A stretch of 64,000 nucleotides of DNA from an uncultured Bacteroidales bacterium (GTDB taxonomy: Bacteria > Bacteroidota > Bacteroidia > Bacteroidales > Bacteroidaceae). The notes under the pieces are model-generated. The model had not been told where the DNA came from. It did not search any database and saw nothing but the letters and a program-made list of their open reading frames with translations. Shown one piece after another: positions 1 through 9,054 of this stretch; position 1 is the first letter of the stretch, and each line of letters starts with the position of its first letter. The translations under genes were made by a program, and so were the position numbers. The stretch is from positions 1 to 64,000 of the forward strand of contig CADCGD010000038.1 in assembly GCA_902800925.1 (NCBI GenBank). Reading direction: 5' to 3'.

Positions 1-240
1 CCGCTTACCCACACTAATCTGCTTGCCATAGTCGCAATAGAAGGGCTGGTTAATCAGAATATTGTCATCAGCGATGTGTCCCAAGAGACCTTTCAGGATC
101 ACCCTTGCCTCCTCCTTCTCCGACGGGCGCAACAGGTTATAGTCGTGGATTATCTCCTTCACTTCCGTCAACTCTTCAATCAGCTGCGGGTCAACAGCGG
201 AATAAATATCGCCCGCCAACATCTTCTCTTTTTCTGTCAA
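1..240 (-). CDS. Sugar O-acetyltransferase (maltose/galactoside acetyltransferase family), partial
   Basis: Partial gene read on the minus strand; the 3' part lies beyond position 1. The translation begins LTEKEKMLAGDIYS and runs through an Asp-Pro-containing helix to FYCDYGKQISVGKR, which matches the N-terminal helical (Mac) domain and the start of the left-handed beta-helix of Maa/LacA-type acetyl-CoA-dependent sugar acetyltransferases. Family members usually start M-T-E-K-E-K, so the TTG at 240 is the best start. An ATG at 222 and a GTG at 306 (inside a hairpin) are alternatives. The substrate cannot be told from this part. Confidence 0.75.
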   Translation of the reverse strand, partial: MTEKEKMLAGDIYSAVDPQLIEELTEVKEIIHDYNLLRPSEKEEARVILKGLLGHIADDNILINQPFYCDYGKQISVGKR

Positions 241-295
241 GTACAATGGGGACAGGTGTCCGTCTCGCCTAATGTATGACGGCTGATGACTAAAA

Positions 296-324
296 TAGCG
301 CGGCACCGAGTTGGTGTCGCGCTA
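296..324 (-). terminator. Strong hairpin upstream of the acetyltransferase
   Basis: Twelve-base-pair stem (TAGCGCGGCACC against GGTGTCGCGCTA, one G-T pair) with a 5-nt loop. On the minus strand it is followed by TTTTA, so it resembles an intrinsic terminator or attenuator between a 33-codon reading frame and the acetyltransferase. A weaker palindrome (GGACA-GG-TGTCC) lies at about 250-261, nearer the start codon. Confidence 0.5.
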
Positions 325-330
325 ATGTTT

Positions 331-432
331 TCAGGTGTACCATATGGATGGCATAGGCTTCTTCACACTCGATTCAACCCTTTTCTGGTTGGTTGTCATC
401 TTTTCATCTTTTGATTCTGTCTTTGTATACAT
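331..432 (-). CDS. Possible 33-aa leader or small protein
   Basis: ATG at 432, stop at 331. It begins MYTKTESKDEKMTTNQKR, is rich in Lys, Thr and Ser, and has no membrane segment. It lies about 25 nt downstream of a TATATTTG promoter-like box on the same strand and just before the 296-324 hairpin. I do not recognise it; it may be non-coding. The rest of the 433-645 gap is AT-rich and shows nothing else I can name. Confidence 0.25.
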   Translation of the reverse strand: MYTKTESKDEKMTTNQKRVESSVKKPMPSIWYT

Positions 433-455
433 AGGTCTGCTGGTTTTGGTTAAGG

Positions 456-463
456 CAAATATA
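456..463 (-). promoter_or_regulatory. Putative -7 box (TATATTTG) for the acetyltransferase region
   Basis: TATATTTG on the minus strand matches the Bacteroidota TAnnTTTG -7 element. No clear TTTG lies about 20 nt upstream, so support is moderate. Confidence 0.4.
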
Positions 464-645
464 GGAAATATTTTATAAGATTGTTCTTGTAATGGCCAAT
501 TATTAGAATAGATTAACATAATTGTACTATTTGTTGTATTTCTATGCACAGAATATCCAAAAGATGAAGCATATTTAGAAACGAGACAGTGAAGGAGGCT
601 AGTACTTTTTTTGAGGAAAGATGATAATAAGTGGAGAAAAATGAT

Positions 646-653
646 TACCTTTG
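646..653 (+). promoter_or_regulatory. Putative -7 box (TACCTTTG) for pflB
   Basis: TACCTTTG followed by CACC, the canonical Bacteroidota -7 element, 41 nt before the pflB start. No TTTG is present at the ideal upstream distance. Confidence 0.6.
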
Positions 654-693
654 CACCCGATTTTCAAAAACACATTAAAATACATATTTTTTT

Positions 694-2940
694 ATGCGTA
701 AAGAATGGCGTGGTTTCAGAGGAACCAAATGGACTGAGGAGGTCAACCTTAGAGATTTTATTCAGAATAACTACACAGCTTACGAGGGCGATGAATCGTT
801 TCTGACAGCACCTACGGAGGCAACGAACGTCCTGTGGGGCCGCCTGCAGGAGTTACAGAAGGAGGAGCGTGCCAAGGGTGGGGTGCTCGACATGGAGACA
901 GAGATTGTGTCGAGCATGACGGCTTATGGCCCTGGCTACATCGACGAGAGCAAGAAGGACCTGGAGAAGGTGGTGGGTCTGCAGACCGACAAGCCCCTGA
1001 AGCGTGCCTTCATGCCTTTTGGTGGTATTAAGATGGCCGAGCAGGCTTGCACCACCTACGGCTATCAGCCTTCTGAGAAACTGCACGAGATTTTTACCAA
1101 ATATTGCAAGACTCACAACGACGGCGTGTTTGATGCCTATACCGAGGAGATGCTGCGCGTGCGTCATAACCACATTCTGACGGGTCTGCCCGATACTTAT
1201 GGTCGTGGCCGTATCGTGGGCGACTATCGTCGTGTGGCTCTTTATGGTATCGACTACCTGATTGAGCAGAAGGAGATTGACAAGTACAACTGTGGCAAGC
1301 GTCAGATGAGCGAGGATATCATCCGCCTGCGCGAGGAGATTTCTATGCAGATCAAAGCGCTGAAGGAGATGAAGAAGATGGCCGAGATTTATGGTTTCGA
1401 CATCTCACAGCCTGCCAGCAACGCCCGCGAGGCCGTACAGTGGCTGTACTTCGGCTATCTGGCAGCCATCAAGACACAGAACGGTGCAGCTATGTCGGTA
1501 GGTCGTGTATCAACATTCCTTGATATCTATATCACCCGTGACCTTGAAGAGGGTACGCTGACTGAGAGCGAGGCTCAGGAGCTGATTGACCACCTGGTGA
1601 TGAAGTTCCGCATGGTGAAGTTCGCACGCATTCCTTCTTACAACCAGCTGTTCTCTGGCGACCCCGTATGGGCAACACTGGAGGTAGGCGGTCTGGGACA
1701 GGATGGCCGTCACATGGTGACCAAGAACGACTTCCGTTTCCTCCACACACTGGAGAACATGGGCCCCTCACCTGAACCCAACCTCACAGTACTCTATTCA
1801 CCCCGTCTTACAGACGCCTTCAAGCACTATGCTTCAATGATCTCGGTGAAGACCAGTTCTATTCAGTACGAGAACGACGAAGTGATGCGTCCTATCTGGG
1901 GCGACGACTACAGTATCTGCTGTTGCGTGAGTGCTACGCAGACGGGTAAGGAGATGCAATTCTTCGGCGCTCGTGCCAACATGGCCAAGACGCTGCTCTA
2001 TGCCATCAACGGTGGTGTGGATGCCAAGACTCGTGAGCAGTGCGGACCTAAGTTCCGTCCTATCACCAGCGAGTACCTCACCTGGGAAGAGCTGGAGCCC
2101 CGCTTCCGCGATATGCTGGAGTGGCTGGCCGACATCTATGTAAACACGCTGAACCTGATTCACTATATGCACGACAAATATTTCTATGAGGCTGCTGAGA
2201 TGGCTCTCATCGATACTGATGTGCGTCGTACCTTCGCAACGGGTATTGCAGGCTTCTCGCACGTGGTTGACTCCATCTGTGCCGTGAAGTATGCCAAGGT
2301 GAAGATTATCCGCGACGAGACAGGCTTCAACGTAGATTATCAGGTGGAGGGTGACTTCCCACGCTATGGTAACGATGACGACCGCGCTGATGAGGTAGCA
2401 GTATGGGTACTGAAGACCTTCCTGGCTAAGATTAAGCGTCACCACACCTATCGTAACTCAGAGCCCACCACTTCCATCCTTACCATCACCTCTAACATCG
2501 TATATGGTAAATATACTGGCAACCTGCCCGATGGACGTCGTGCCGGCACTCCTCTGGCGCCAGGTGCCAACCCCAGCTATGGTGCCGAGAAGAACGGTCT
2601 GCTGGCATCTCTGAACTCAGTGGCCAAGATTCCTTATGAGTATGCTCTCGACGGTATCTCGAACACCCAGACCATCAGCCCCAATGCCTTGGGACACAAC
2701 GATGAGGAACGCGCTCATACATTGGTGCGCGTGATGGACGGCTACTTCACCAAGGGTGCCCACCACCTGAACGTGAACGTGTTTGGCGTTGACAAGCTGC
2801 GCGATGCTATGGAGCATCCTGAAAAGCCCGAGTACGCTAACTTCACCATCCGTGTATCGGGTTACGCCGTGAAGTTCATCGACCTGACCCGTGAGCAGCA
2901 GGAGGATGTTATTGCACGTCAGGCTCACGAATCACTCTAA
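694..2940 (+). CDS. pflB: Formate C-acetyltransferase (pyruvate formate-lyase)
   Basis: Glycyl-radical enzyme converting pyruvate and CoA to acetyl-CoA and formate in the cytoplasm under anaerobic conditions. The 748-residue length fits the family. The thiyl-radical Cys pair sits in [11 protein letters not shown] (C409-C411; C410-C411 are the likely pair), where E. coli has ACCVSP. The glycyl-radical loop RVSGYAV lies near the C-terminus (G723). The start MRKEWRGF agrees with close relatives. The activating enzyme gene pflA follows 28 nt downstream, so the two probably form one transcription unit from the promoter box at 646. Confidence 0.97.
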   Translation: MRKEWRGFRGTKWTEEVNLRDFIQNNYTAYEGDESFLTAPTEATNVLWGRLQELQKEERAKGGVLDMETEIVSSMTAYGPGYIDESKKDLEKVVGLQTDKPLKRAFMPFGGIKMAEQACTTYGYQPSEKLHEIFTKYCKTHNDGVFDAYTEEMLRVRHNHILTGLPDTYGRGRIVGDYRRVALYGIDYLIEQKEIDKYNCGKRQMSEDIIRLREEISMQIKALKEMKKMAEIYGFDISQPASNAREAVQWLYFGYLAAIKTQNGAAMSVGRVSTFLDIYITRDLEEGTLTESEAQELIDHLVMKFRMVKFARIPSYNQLFSGDPVWATLEVGGLGQDGRHMVTKNDFRFLHTLENMGPSPEPNLTVLYSPRLTDAFKHYASMISVKTSSIQYENDEVMRPIWGDDYSICCCVSATQTGKEMQFFGARANMAKTLLYAINGGVDAKTREQCGPKFRPITSEYLTWEELEPRFRDMLEWLADIYVNTLNLIHYMHDKYFYEAAEMALIDTDVRRTFATGIAGFSHVVDSICAVKYAKVKIIRDETGFNVDYQVEGDFPRYGNDDDRADEVAVWVLKTFLAKIKRHHTYRNSEPTTSILTITSNIVYGKYTGNLPDGRRAGTPLAPGANPSYGAEKNGLLASLNSVAKIPYEYALDGISNTQTISPNALGHNDEERAHTLVRVMDGYFTKGAHHLNVNVFGVDKLRDAMEHPEKPEYANFTIRVSGYAVKFIDLTREQQEDVIARQAHESL

Positions 2941-2968
2941 CCAAACTAGAATAACTAGTAATACTAGT
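2941..2968 (+). repeat. Short tandem repeat in the pflA leader
   Basis: The pflB-pflA spacer is almost wholly made of related 7-8 nt units of the form ACTAG(A/T)AT ending directly at the pflA ATG. It belongs to the leader-repeat pattern seen before many genes in this window. Confidence 0.5.
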
Positions 2969-3718
2969 ATGACTAGCAAAGGTTATATACATTCTACCGA
3001 ATCCTTTGGCTCTGTTGATGGGCCAGGTATTCGGTTCTTGATTTTCATGCAGGGTTGCCACATGCGTTGTCGCTACTGCCACAATCCTGACACGTGGAAA
3101 GTGGGTAGTGTGGGTTGCGGTTCTCCCGCAACTGTCTCTGAGCTCCTCGACAAGGCCGAGCGATATCGCGCCTACTGGGGACCAGATGGCGGCATTACCG
3201 TGAGTGGTGGCGAGGCGCTGCTGCAGATTGATTTCCTGATAGAGTTGTTTGAGGAGGCACATCGTCGTGGCATCAACACTTGTCTGGACACCGCTGCCCA
3301 GCCTTTTACCCGCGAGGAGCCTTTCTTAGGTAAGTTTGAGCGATTGATGCAGAGTACCGACCTGGTGCTGCTCGACATCAAACATATCGACAGCGAGAAG
3401 CATCGCTGGCTCACAGGTCATGGCAACGAGCACATTCTGGATTGCGCCCGCTATCTGTCGGATATCAAAAAGCCCGCGTGGATTCGTCATGTACTAGTGC
3501 CTGGCATTACAACCGCCGAGAAACAGCTTACGCTGCTACGCCAGTTTATCGATACCCTCGACAACGTCAAGCGCGTAGAAGTGCTACCTTACCACACTCT
3601 GGGCAAGTTTAAATGGGAGAAATTAGGCATACCGTATTCGCTTTCCGACGTGCCAACGCCTACAAGTGAGCAAATCCAGCGTGCCGAGGCAATACTTGCA
3701 GCTAAGAACAATTTGTAA
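2969..3718 (+). CDS. pflA: Pyruvate formate-lyase activating enzyme
   Basis: Radical SAM protein of 249 residues that installs the glycyl radical on PflB using SAM and a [4Fe-4S] cluster. The cluster-binding motif is C30-x3-C34-x2-C37 (GCHMRCRYCHNPDTW), with the SAM-binding GGE-type motif in TVSGGEALLQ. The frame is open further upstream into pflB, but the ATG at 2969 gives the usual family N-terminus (S-x-x-S-F-G-S-V-D-G-P-G). It ends tail-to-tail with the minus-strand gene at 3720, with one base between them. Confidence 0.95.
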   Translation: MTSKGYIHSTESFGSVDGPGIRFLIFMQGCHMRCRYCHNPDTWKVGSVGCGSPATVSELLDKAERYRAYWGPDGGITVSGGEALLQIDFLIELFEEAHRRGINTCLDTAAQPFTREEPFLGKFERLMQSTDLVLLDIKHIDSEKHRWLTGHGNEHILDCARYLSDIKKPAWIRHVLVPGITTAEKQLTLLRQFIDTLDNVKRVEVLPYHTLGKFKWEKLGIPYSLSDVPTPTSEQIQRAEAILAAKNNL

Positions 3719-3719
3719 A

Positions 3720-3974
3720 TTACTTCCGCTTACGACGGCCAAAGAGCCAACCGTAGGTCTTCATCAGCTTGCGGACCAACAGGAACGCATCGATGGCCGT
3801 GATGCTATTGGTGATGAGATTAGCAATGAGTTCACCCTTGCTTTCTGTCTTCTGTGGAACCCAAAGGCTACGCCACAAGTTTCCGACTTTGTCGGAATTG
3901 TCGCTTAGCTGAGCCCTTAACTCGTCTTTGCGCAACTCAATGTCTTCGAGGGTGTTGTATTGATGGGTCTGCAT
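3720..3974 (-). CDS. Conserved small protein of the YtxH/holin-like cluster
   Basis: 84 residues. The N-terminal part is charged and probably helical (LEDIELRKDELRAQLSDN), followed by a central mildly hydrophobic stretch (LIANLITNSITAIDAFLLVRKL) and a basic end (FGRRKRK). I do not know a functional assignment. It is the last gene of a three-gene minus-strand set with a holin-like membrane protein and a YtxH protein, an arrangement common in Bacteroidota, and is probably membrane-associated. Confidence 0.7.
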   Translation of the reverse strand: MQTHQYNTLEDIELRKDELRAQLSDNSDKVGNLWRSLWVPQKTESKGELIANLITNSITAIDAFLLVRKLMKTYGWLFGRRKRK

Positions 3975-3982
3975 GGCGAGTG

Positions 3983-4330
3983 TTAATTTAATAAGGTGTT
4001 AGCCAGAAAGCGTACCAGTGGCCGCTCTATCCACTGTTTGCGGAAGATGCAAACCAGCACGAGTAGGGCAGCGAAGAAGAAGGCCACGAGGAAGTAGGCC
4101 AGGGCAAGGCCTGTGAGTGGTGCTATCCAGTAGACAATGGCATAGGTGAGGTAGAAGAGTACGGCCACACCGAGAATGATGAAGATGATGGCCACAGTGA
4201 GGGCCGTTACCAACTTAACGACTTTCTCAATAACGTTGAGCTCCAGATACTCTTTCTGGAGTTCAACGTGTTCTTTAAGCGCCCCGATGAGTTCTACAAT
4301 GGACTCTACGTTCTTGTCGCTAGATAGCAT
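3983..4330 (-). CDS. Phage-holin-family-like (PF07332-type) membrane protein
   Basis: 115 residues from the ATG at 4330 (a TTG six bases upstream is less likely). An N-terminal amphipathic helix (ESIVELIGALKEHVELQKEY) is followed by two hydrophobic segments (about residues 40-70 and 75-100). This topology fits the small holin-superfamily III/DUF1469 proteins of bacterial genomes. Despite the name, such chromosomal proteins have no proven lytic role. It lies 26 nt after ytxH and 8 nt before the 84-aa gene, so the three are likely co-transcribed. Confidence 0.75.
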   Translation of the reverse strand: MLSSDKNVESIVELIGALKEHVELQKEYLELNVIEKVVKLVTALTVAIIFIILGVAVLFYLTYAIVYWIAPLTGLALAYFLVAFFFAALLVLVCIFRKQWIERPLVRFLANTLLN

Positions 4331-4356
4331 AACCAATAACCGTTTACCAATAACCG

Positions 4357-4569
4357 TTATACTTCGGGAGCTGCATCCTCAATATCGTCAACGAAGTCGT
4401 TTACTTCCTTGCGACTGAGCTTGATGTTGTGTTTCTTGAGGAAATCCTCAACAGTGTCAGAGATTTTCACGCGTGTGTCAGCACCCTTTTCAGGAGCTAC
4501 CAACAAACCAATAACAGCACCAGCGAGAGCTCCGCCCAGAAATGCGCCAAGATAACCTAAACTTCTCAT
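4357..4569 (-). CDS. YtxH domain-containing protein
   Basis: 70 residues. It opens with the glycine/alanine-rich membrane segment typical of YtxH proteins (GYLGAFLGGALAGAVIGLLVAPEKGADTR contains the L-x-A-P-x-x-G signature), then a charged helical tail with an acidic end. Family members are membrane-anchored and often stress-linked, but the function is unknown. It is the first gene of the minus-strand cluster, behind a good promoter. Confidence 0.85.
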   Translation of the reverse strand: MRSLGYLGAFLGGALAGAVIGLLVAPEKGADTRVKISDTVEDFLKKHNIKLSRKEVNDFVDDIEDAAPEV

Positions 4570-4609
4570 AATACTTAGTTTTAATTATTAAAAAATGTCT
4601 TTCTGGTGG

Positions 4610-4641
4610 CAAATATACGTAAAGTTTTTGAAATTAACAAA
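4610..4641 (-). promoter_or_regulatory. Promoter of the ytxH cluster
   Basis: On the minus strand TTTG (4641-4638), 20 nt, then TATATTTG (4617-4610): a full match in sequence and spacing to the Bacteroidota -33/-7 promoter, 41 nt before the ytxH ATG. Confidence 0.7.
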
Positions 4642-4744
4642 CTTTATGCAGTATTTTTCGTCACTTTTGCGCGATATTTTGTAATTTCGCAGAAAATTAT
4701 TCAGAATAATCCACATTTAATACAAGTAATACAACTAAAAAAGT

Positions 4745-5254
4745 ATGAAAAAGTACACATTGTTTTGTGCAGCGCTGTGCGCAGCCATGTTATTTACAGG
4801 ATGTAAGTCAAGTGAGAGTGCCTACAAGCAGGCTTATCTGAAAGCTAAGCAGCAGGAGGAGTTGCAGCAGAAGCAGGAAGCAGAGGCTCAGGCTGCCAAG
4901 AATGAGAATAACGTCGTTGTCCCCATGGAGGAGAAGCCCGTTACCCAGACACAGGTTGTTGACAATGCCGACAACGTTCCTGTTCGTCAGGAGACAGTTT
5001 CTGTTGTTGCCGGTGCTGGTCTGAAGAACTTCAGCGTTGTTGTCGGTTCTTTCTCTCTGAAGGCTAATGCCGAGGGTCTGCAGCAGACACTGAACGCACA
5101 GGGTTATAATGCACAGATTGTAATCAATAATCAGGTTTCTCCCGCTATGTATCGTGTGGTAGCTACCACTTTCGACACCAAGGGTGAGGCTGCTGCCAGC
5201 CGTAATGCCCTGCAGGAGAAGTATCCTGGTGCTTGGCTGCTCTACGCAAAATAA
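4745..5254 (+). CDS. SPOR domain-containing lipoprotein
   Basis: 169 residues. Signal peptide with lipobox (LFTGC, C20), a Gln/Glu/Ala-rich linker (about 25-85) and a C-terminal SPOR domain (about 95-169, FSVVVGSFSLKANAEGLQQ through the closing WLLYAK). SPOR domains bind denuded peptidoglycan glycan strands at division sites, so a periplasm-facing, septum-associated lipoprotein is inferred. Its stop codon touches the ruvX start, followed by def, suggesting one operon. Confidence 0.9.
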   Translation: MKKYTLFCAALCAAMLFTGCKSSESAYKQAYLKAKQQEELQQKQEAEAQAAKNENNVVVPMEEKPVTQTQVVDNADNVPVRQETVSVVAGAGLKNFSVVVGSFSLKANAEGLQQTLNAQGYNAQIVINNQVSPAMYRVVATTFDTKGEAAASRNALQEKYPGAWLLYAK

Positions 5255-5260
5255 TTGATA

Positions 5261-5677
5261 GTGGCCCGAATCTTATCAATAGACTACGGTAAGAAACGTA
5301 CGGGATTAGCAGTTACTGACCCACTGCAGATTATTGCCAGTGGGTTAGCAACTGTTTCCACGTCAGAACTGTTTGACTATCTGAAGCAGTATATTGACAA
5401 GGAGCCCGTAGAGCGCATTGTGATTGGCGAACCGCGCCAGCCCAATGGTCAGCCCAGTGAGAATCTTGCTCGTGTACAGCAGTTCGTGAACCGTTGGCGT
5501 AAGGCGGTTCCGCAGATTCCCATTGAGTACTATGACGAGCGTTTCACGTCGGTGATTGCTCATCAGGCAATGATTGACGGAGGCTTGCGCAAGAAAGCCC
5601 GTCAGGACAAGGCATTGGTGGATGAAATCAGTGCGACGATCATCCTCGAAGACTATATGCGCTCCCGTAAATTGTAA
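5261..5677 (+). CDS. ruvX: Putative pre-16S rRNA nuclease / Holliday junction resolvase (YqgF family)
   Basis: RNase H-fold nuclease of 138 residues (GTG start at 5261; a TTG at 5255 directly abuts the upstream stop). Motifs include ILSIDYGKKRTGLAVTD with the first catalytic Asp, YDERFTS, and the C-terminal KALVDEISATIILEDYM with the last acidic residues. The family acts in 16S rRNA 5'-end processing and has been proposed as a resolvase. It is tightly linked to the SPOR lipoprotein gene and def. Confidence 0.92.
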   Translation: MARILSIDYGKKRTGLAVTDPLQIIASGLATVSTSELFDYLKQYIDKEPVERIVIGEPRQPNGQPSENLARVQQFVNRWRKAVPQIPIEYYDERFTSVIAHQAMIDGGLRKKARQDKALVDEISATIILEDYMRSRKL

Positions 5678-5701
5678 AATAGTATAATAGTCAAATCGTA
5701 A

Positions 5702-6265
5702 ATGGTTTTACCTATTTATATTTTAGGTCAGCCCGTATTGAGAAAAGTGGCTGAAGATATTCCTACCGACTATCCCAATCTGGATGAGTTTCTGAAGGAC
5801 ATGTGGGACACGCTGGCAGAGAGCGAAGGCATCGGACTGGCTGCTCCTCAGGTGGGTAAGTCTATCCGTGTAGTGGTTATCGACCTCGACGTGTTGAGCG
5901 ATGACATGCCTGAATACAAGGACTTCCGTCGTGTGTATATCAATCCGCATATTGTGGAATACGACGAGAGTGAGACCGATTCGTTGGAAGAGGGTTGTCT
6001 GTCGTTGCCCGCTATCCATGAGAAGGTGACACGTCCGAAGCGTATTCATGTGCAGTGGCTCGACGAGAAGATGCAGCCTCATGATGAGTGGGTAGACGGT
6101 TATCTGGCCCGTGTCATGCAGCATGAGTTCGACCACTTGGAAGGCAAGGTGTTTACAGACCGTGTCTCTCCGCTGCGCAAGCAGTTGATCAAGAACAAAC
6201 TGAAGGCACTGCTTCAGGGTCGTTATCGTTGCGGATACAAGACGAAGGCTGCTCCCCACAAGTAA
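5702..6265 (+). CDS. def: Peptide deformylase
   Basis: 187-residue metalloenzyme removing N-formyl from nascent proteins. All three family motifs are present: GIGLAAPQVG, EEGCLSLP (metal Cys) and QHEFDHLEG (two metal His and catalytic Glu). It follows ruvX by 24 nt, and the TPR gene starts 20 nt further on, so this is probably a four-gene unit. Confidence 0.97.
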   Translation: MVLPIYILGQPVLRKVAEDIPTDYPNLDEFLKDMWDTLAESEGIGLAAPQVGKSIRVVVIDLDVLSDDMPEYKDFRRVYINPHIVEYDESETDSLEEGCLSLPAIHEKVTRPKRIHVQWLDEKMQPHDEWVDGYLARVMQHEFDHLEGKVFTDRVSPLRKQLIKNKLKALLQGRYRCGYKTKAAPHK

Positions 6266-6285
6266 GGACAGAGAATGATTGTTTG

Positions 6286-8232
6286 ATGGTTAGAAAGATT
6301 GTTTTCATTTTGTTGTTTTTCCCCCTGTCGTTATGGGCTCAGTACAATACCGACAGACTGCTGACAATAGGGCGCTCGGCACTCTATTATGAAGACTATG
6401 TGCTTTCTATCCAGTACTTCAACCAAGCCATCTCGGCAAAGCCCTATCTCTTTGAACCCTGGTACTATCGTGCCATTGCCAAGTATTACCTCGACGACTT
6501 TGCGGGTGCGGAGAATGACTGTTCGGAGGCCATCCGACGCAATCCCTATGTGGTAGGAATCTACGAGTTGCGCGGACTTTGTCGTATCCAGCAGAAAAAC
6601 TATGAAGGCGCCATCAAAGACTATAACCAGGCGCTACGCTACGAACCGGAGGGCATGAACCTCTGGCACAACCGCGCACTCTGTCGTATCCAACAGAAAG
6701 AGTATGACAAAGCGTTGGCAGAGATTGACACGATGGCACAGCGCTGGAGTACCAACGCACGCGTCTATGCCATGCAGTCGGAGGTGTACCTCTTGGAAAA
6801 AGACACGACTAAGGCTATCTCGTCGTTGGAGAAAAGTCTAGAGTTGGATGCATATAACGGTAACACGTGGGCGATGCGTTCGATGATCAGTCTAGCCCGT
6901 GAGGAATGGAAAGAGGGTGAGGGCTATCTGGACAAAGCCATCCACCTGTTGCCTAAGCAGGGGGGGCTGTATATCAACCGCGCTTTGGCACGCTTCAACC
7001 AGAACAACCTGCGTGGAGCGATGGCCGACTACGATATGGCGCTCGACTTTGAACCCAACAACTTCCTGGGACACTATAACCGTGGCCTGCTTCGTGCACA
7101 GGTGGGCGATGACAATCGCGCCATTACCGACTTCGACTTTGTGTTGAAGTTAGAACCCGACAACCTCATGGCACTCTATAACCGTGCCTTACTGTTGGAG
7201 AAGACAGGCGACCCCAGAGGAGCTATCCGTGACTATAGCAAGGTCATCGACGAATATCCGAACTTCTGGACGGGTCTGCACCAGCGTGCCCAGTGCTATC
7301 GCAGTCTGGGTATGACGAAGCAGGCGGAGCAGGATGAGTTCCGAATTCTGAAGGCGCAGATTAACAAGCGCTTTGGTAAGCAGCCACGACTCTCGAAGGA
7401 TAAGATGCGTAAGCGTAGCGACGAGGATATCGAGAAGTATAATCAACTGGCTGTTGCTGACGAGCAGGAGATGGAGCACGAATACCAGAGCGACTATCGT
7501 GGACGTGTGCAGAACAGAAAGGTGGGTATGGACTATCTGCCGATGTATGCGCTGTCGGCAGAAAAATACCAGCATGCCGTCAAGTATTATGTTCCTTACA
7601 ACCGTCAGTTAGAACAACTCAACGCCAAACTGCCTGCAGGCAGTCAGATACATATCGTCTGCAACCAGAGCACACTGAGCGAGGCTTCTATGCGTCGTTA
7701 TTTCAATCGTATAGATAGTCTGACACAACTGATTGGTCAGCAGTCTCATGAACAGCAGATGCTGACACTCCTGCAACGTGCCATTGCCTACAGTGCCATC
7801 CAGAACTACGATGCAGCGATGGAAGACCTGACAACGTATATTCTTACTGACTCTCTCTCGGCTGTTGCCTATTGGCAGCGAGCTGTCTGCCAGTCGCGTC
7901 TGAATGCGTTCAATGCTTCACAAGGTACGGATGTCAAGTTGCAGACTGCCCGTGTGTTGGCTGACCTCTGCCAGGCCATCCGTCTGGATGAGTCTGCCTA
8001 TCTTTATTACAATCGCGGCAATGTCTATGCCCAGCGAACTGACTATGCCCATGCTATTGAGGACTACACCAAGGCTATTGCCTTAGACCAGCATCTGGCG
8101 GAGGCATACTATAATCGTGGCTTGGCACATCTGGCACTGAAACACCAACAGGAGAGTGTTTCCGACCTCTCGAAGGCTGGCGAGTTGGGACTCTATCAAG
8201 CGTACAGTATTATCAAACAGTCGCGCAAGTAA
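6286..8232 (+). CDS. Secreted tetratricopeptide-repeat protein
   Basis: 648 residues from the ATG at 6286, which gives a clean signal peptide (MVRKIVFILLFFPLSLWAQ); the frame is open upstream inside def. About seven TPR units cover residues 20-380, recognisable by repeated Y-x-N-R-A/G-x-x and A-I-x-D-Y/F motifs. A charged Lys/Glu-rich linker follows (about 385-450), then a second TPR block in the last 150 residues. It is likely a periplasmic or outer-membrane-associated scaffold; no enzymatic motif is seen. It ends 15 nt before the convergent PP2C-like gene. Confidence 0.88.
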   Translation: MVRKIVFILLFFPLSLWAQYNTDRLLTIGRSALYYEDYVLSIQYFNQAISAKPYLFEPWYYRAIAKYYLDDFAGAENDCSEAIRRNPYVVGIYELRGLCRIQQKNYEGAIKDYNQALRYEPEGMNLWHNRALCRIQQKEYDKALAEIDTMAQRWSTNARVYAMQSEVYLLEKDTTKAISSLEKSLELDAYNGNTWAMRSMISLAREEWKEGEGYLDKAIHLLPKQGGLYINRALARFNQNNLRGAMADYDMALDFEPNNFLGHYNRGLLRAQVGDDNRAITDFDFVLKLEPDNLMALYNRALLLEKTGDPRGAIRDYSKVIDEYPNFWTGLHQRAQCYRSLGMTKQAEQDEFRILKAQINKRFGKQPRLSKDKMRKRSDEDIEKYNQLAVADEQEMEHEYQSDYRGRVQNRKVGMDYLPMYALSAEKYQHAVKYYVPYNRQLEQLNAKLPAGSQIHIVCNQSTLSEASMRRYFNRIDSLTQLIGQQSHEQQMLTLLQRAIAYSAIQNYDAAMEDLTTYILTDSLSAVAYWQRAVCQSRLNAFNASQGTDVKLQTARVLADLCQAIRLDESAYLYYNRGNVYAQRTDYAHAIEDYTKAIALDQHLAEAYYNRGLAHLALKHQQESVSDLSKAGELGLYQAYSIIKQSRK

Positions 8233-8247
8233 TTGCTTGCTGACAGT

Positions 8248-9054
8248 TTACACTTTCAGTCGCACGTAACTACGATCATCGAATGAGTTGAAGTCGGGAT
8301 GGAAGGCTTTCGTGGCCTGAAACGTGCCGATGTTCAGCGGGTCTTCCTCGCGTTGCTGCTGGAGTCGCTGTTCACTCTCTGCTAGGGTGGGACAGAGCAC
8401 AGGGTATCCGTCGCTAGCCAACACAATTTCCCATGGGCGGAAGTCGAGGGGGATGATGCGGACGTGACGCCTGTCGATGGGAAAGCCATCGATGACACTA
8501 TAAGAAATGTTCTGTTGACGCATGGTTTCCAACATGTGGGGAATGATAACAGGACGAGCAATATCGTTGCGCAACAGTTCGTCGACAGACATACCCGTAG
8601 CCAGCAGACGACGTACCTCCTCAGCACGCATAGCAGCCAGTTCTGCTTCCGCAGGTTTAGGGTTATCAAAGAGTTCTCCGTTAATCAGACACTGGCAATC
8701 GCCAATCATCCATATCTCCCTGTTCAGTCGACTGTAGATGACTGCCGAACAGGTAAGACGGTCTTCAGGATGTTCCACCAACCGTTGGAGCATCGATTTC
8801 TTATAGTGCTTACGGATATAAGCCGTCACACCACGCATGAAATCCTCACTGGTCGCCGTCTTTGGCATCCTGCGAATATAGCGGGACACCAGCAACATGG
8901 CATAGCACCCATTGCTGTGCAACCAACTGTGGCGGTAGTCGCTCTTTGATGTGCTGCCATCAATGACAGCCACAAAATCATCTGTGACGATGATGCCGTC
9001 CTCGCTTTTCTTCTTGGGGTTCTTCGCTATGATGCTTTGCTCGAGAATGATCAT
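8248..9054 (-). CDS. PP2C-like serine/threonine phosphatase family protein
   Basis: 268 residues from ATG 9054 (MIILEQSIIAKNPKKKSEDG). PP2C-like acidic motifs appear in order: SEDG, VAVIDGSTSKS, a GDCQ in WMIGDCQCLING where PP2Cs have GDSR, and LASDGYP. This suggests a metal-dependent phosphatase fold, though some metal ligands are not obvious. The start lies inside the end of ygiQ, giving a 77-nt overlap in another frame and implying co-expression. A physiological target is unknown. Confidence 0.75.
   Translation of the reverse strand: MIILEQSIIAKNPKKKSEDGIIVTDDFVAVIDGSTSKSDYRHSWLHSNGCYAMLLVSRYIRRMPKTATSEDFMRGVTAYIRKHYKKSMLQRLVEHPEDRLTCSAVIYSRLNREIWMIGDCQCLINGELFDNPKPAEAELAAMRAEEVRRLLATGMSVDELLRNDIARPVIIPHMLETMRQQNISYSVIDGFPIDRRHVRIIPLDFRPWEIVLASDGYPVLCPTLAESEQRLQQQREEDPLNIGTFQATKAFHPDFNSFDDRSYVRLKV

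Noticed and set aside
1834-2445. Minus-strand open frame of 203 codons
   Set aside because: Shadow of pflB.
3983-4330. Prophage holin
   Set aside because: No other phage genes nearby; the three-gene set is a common chromosomal cluster in Bacteroidota.
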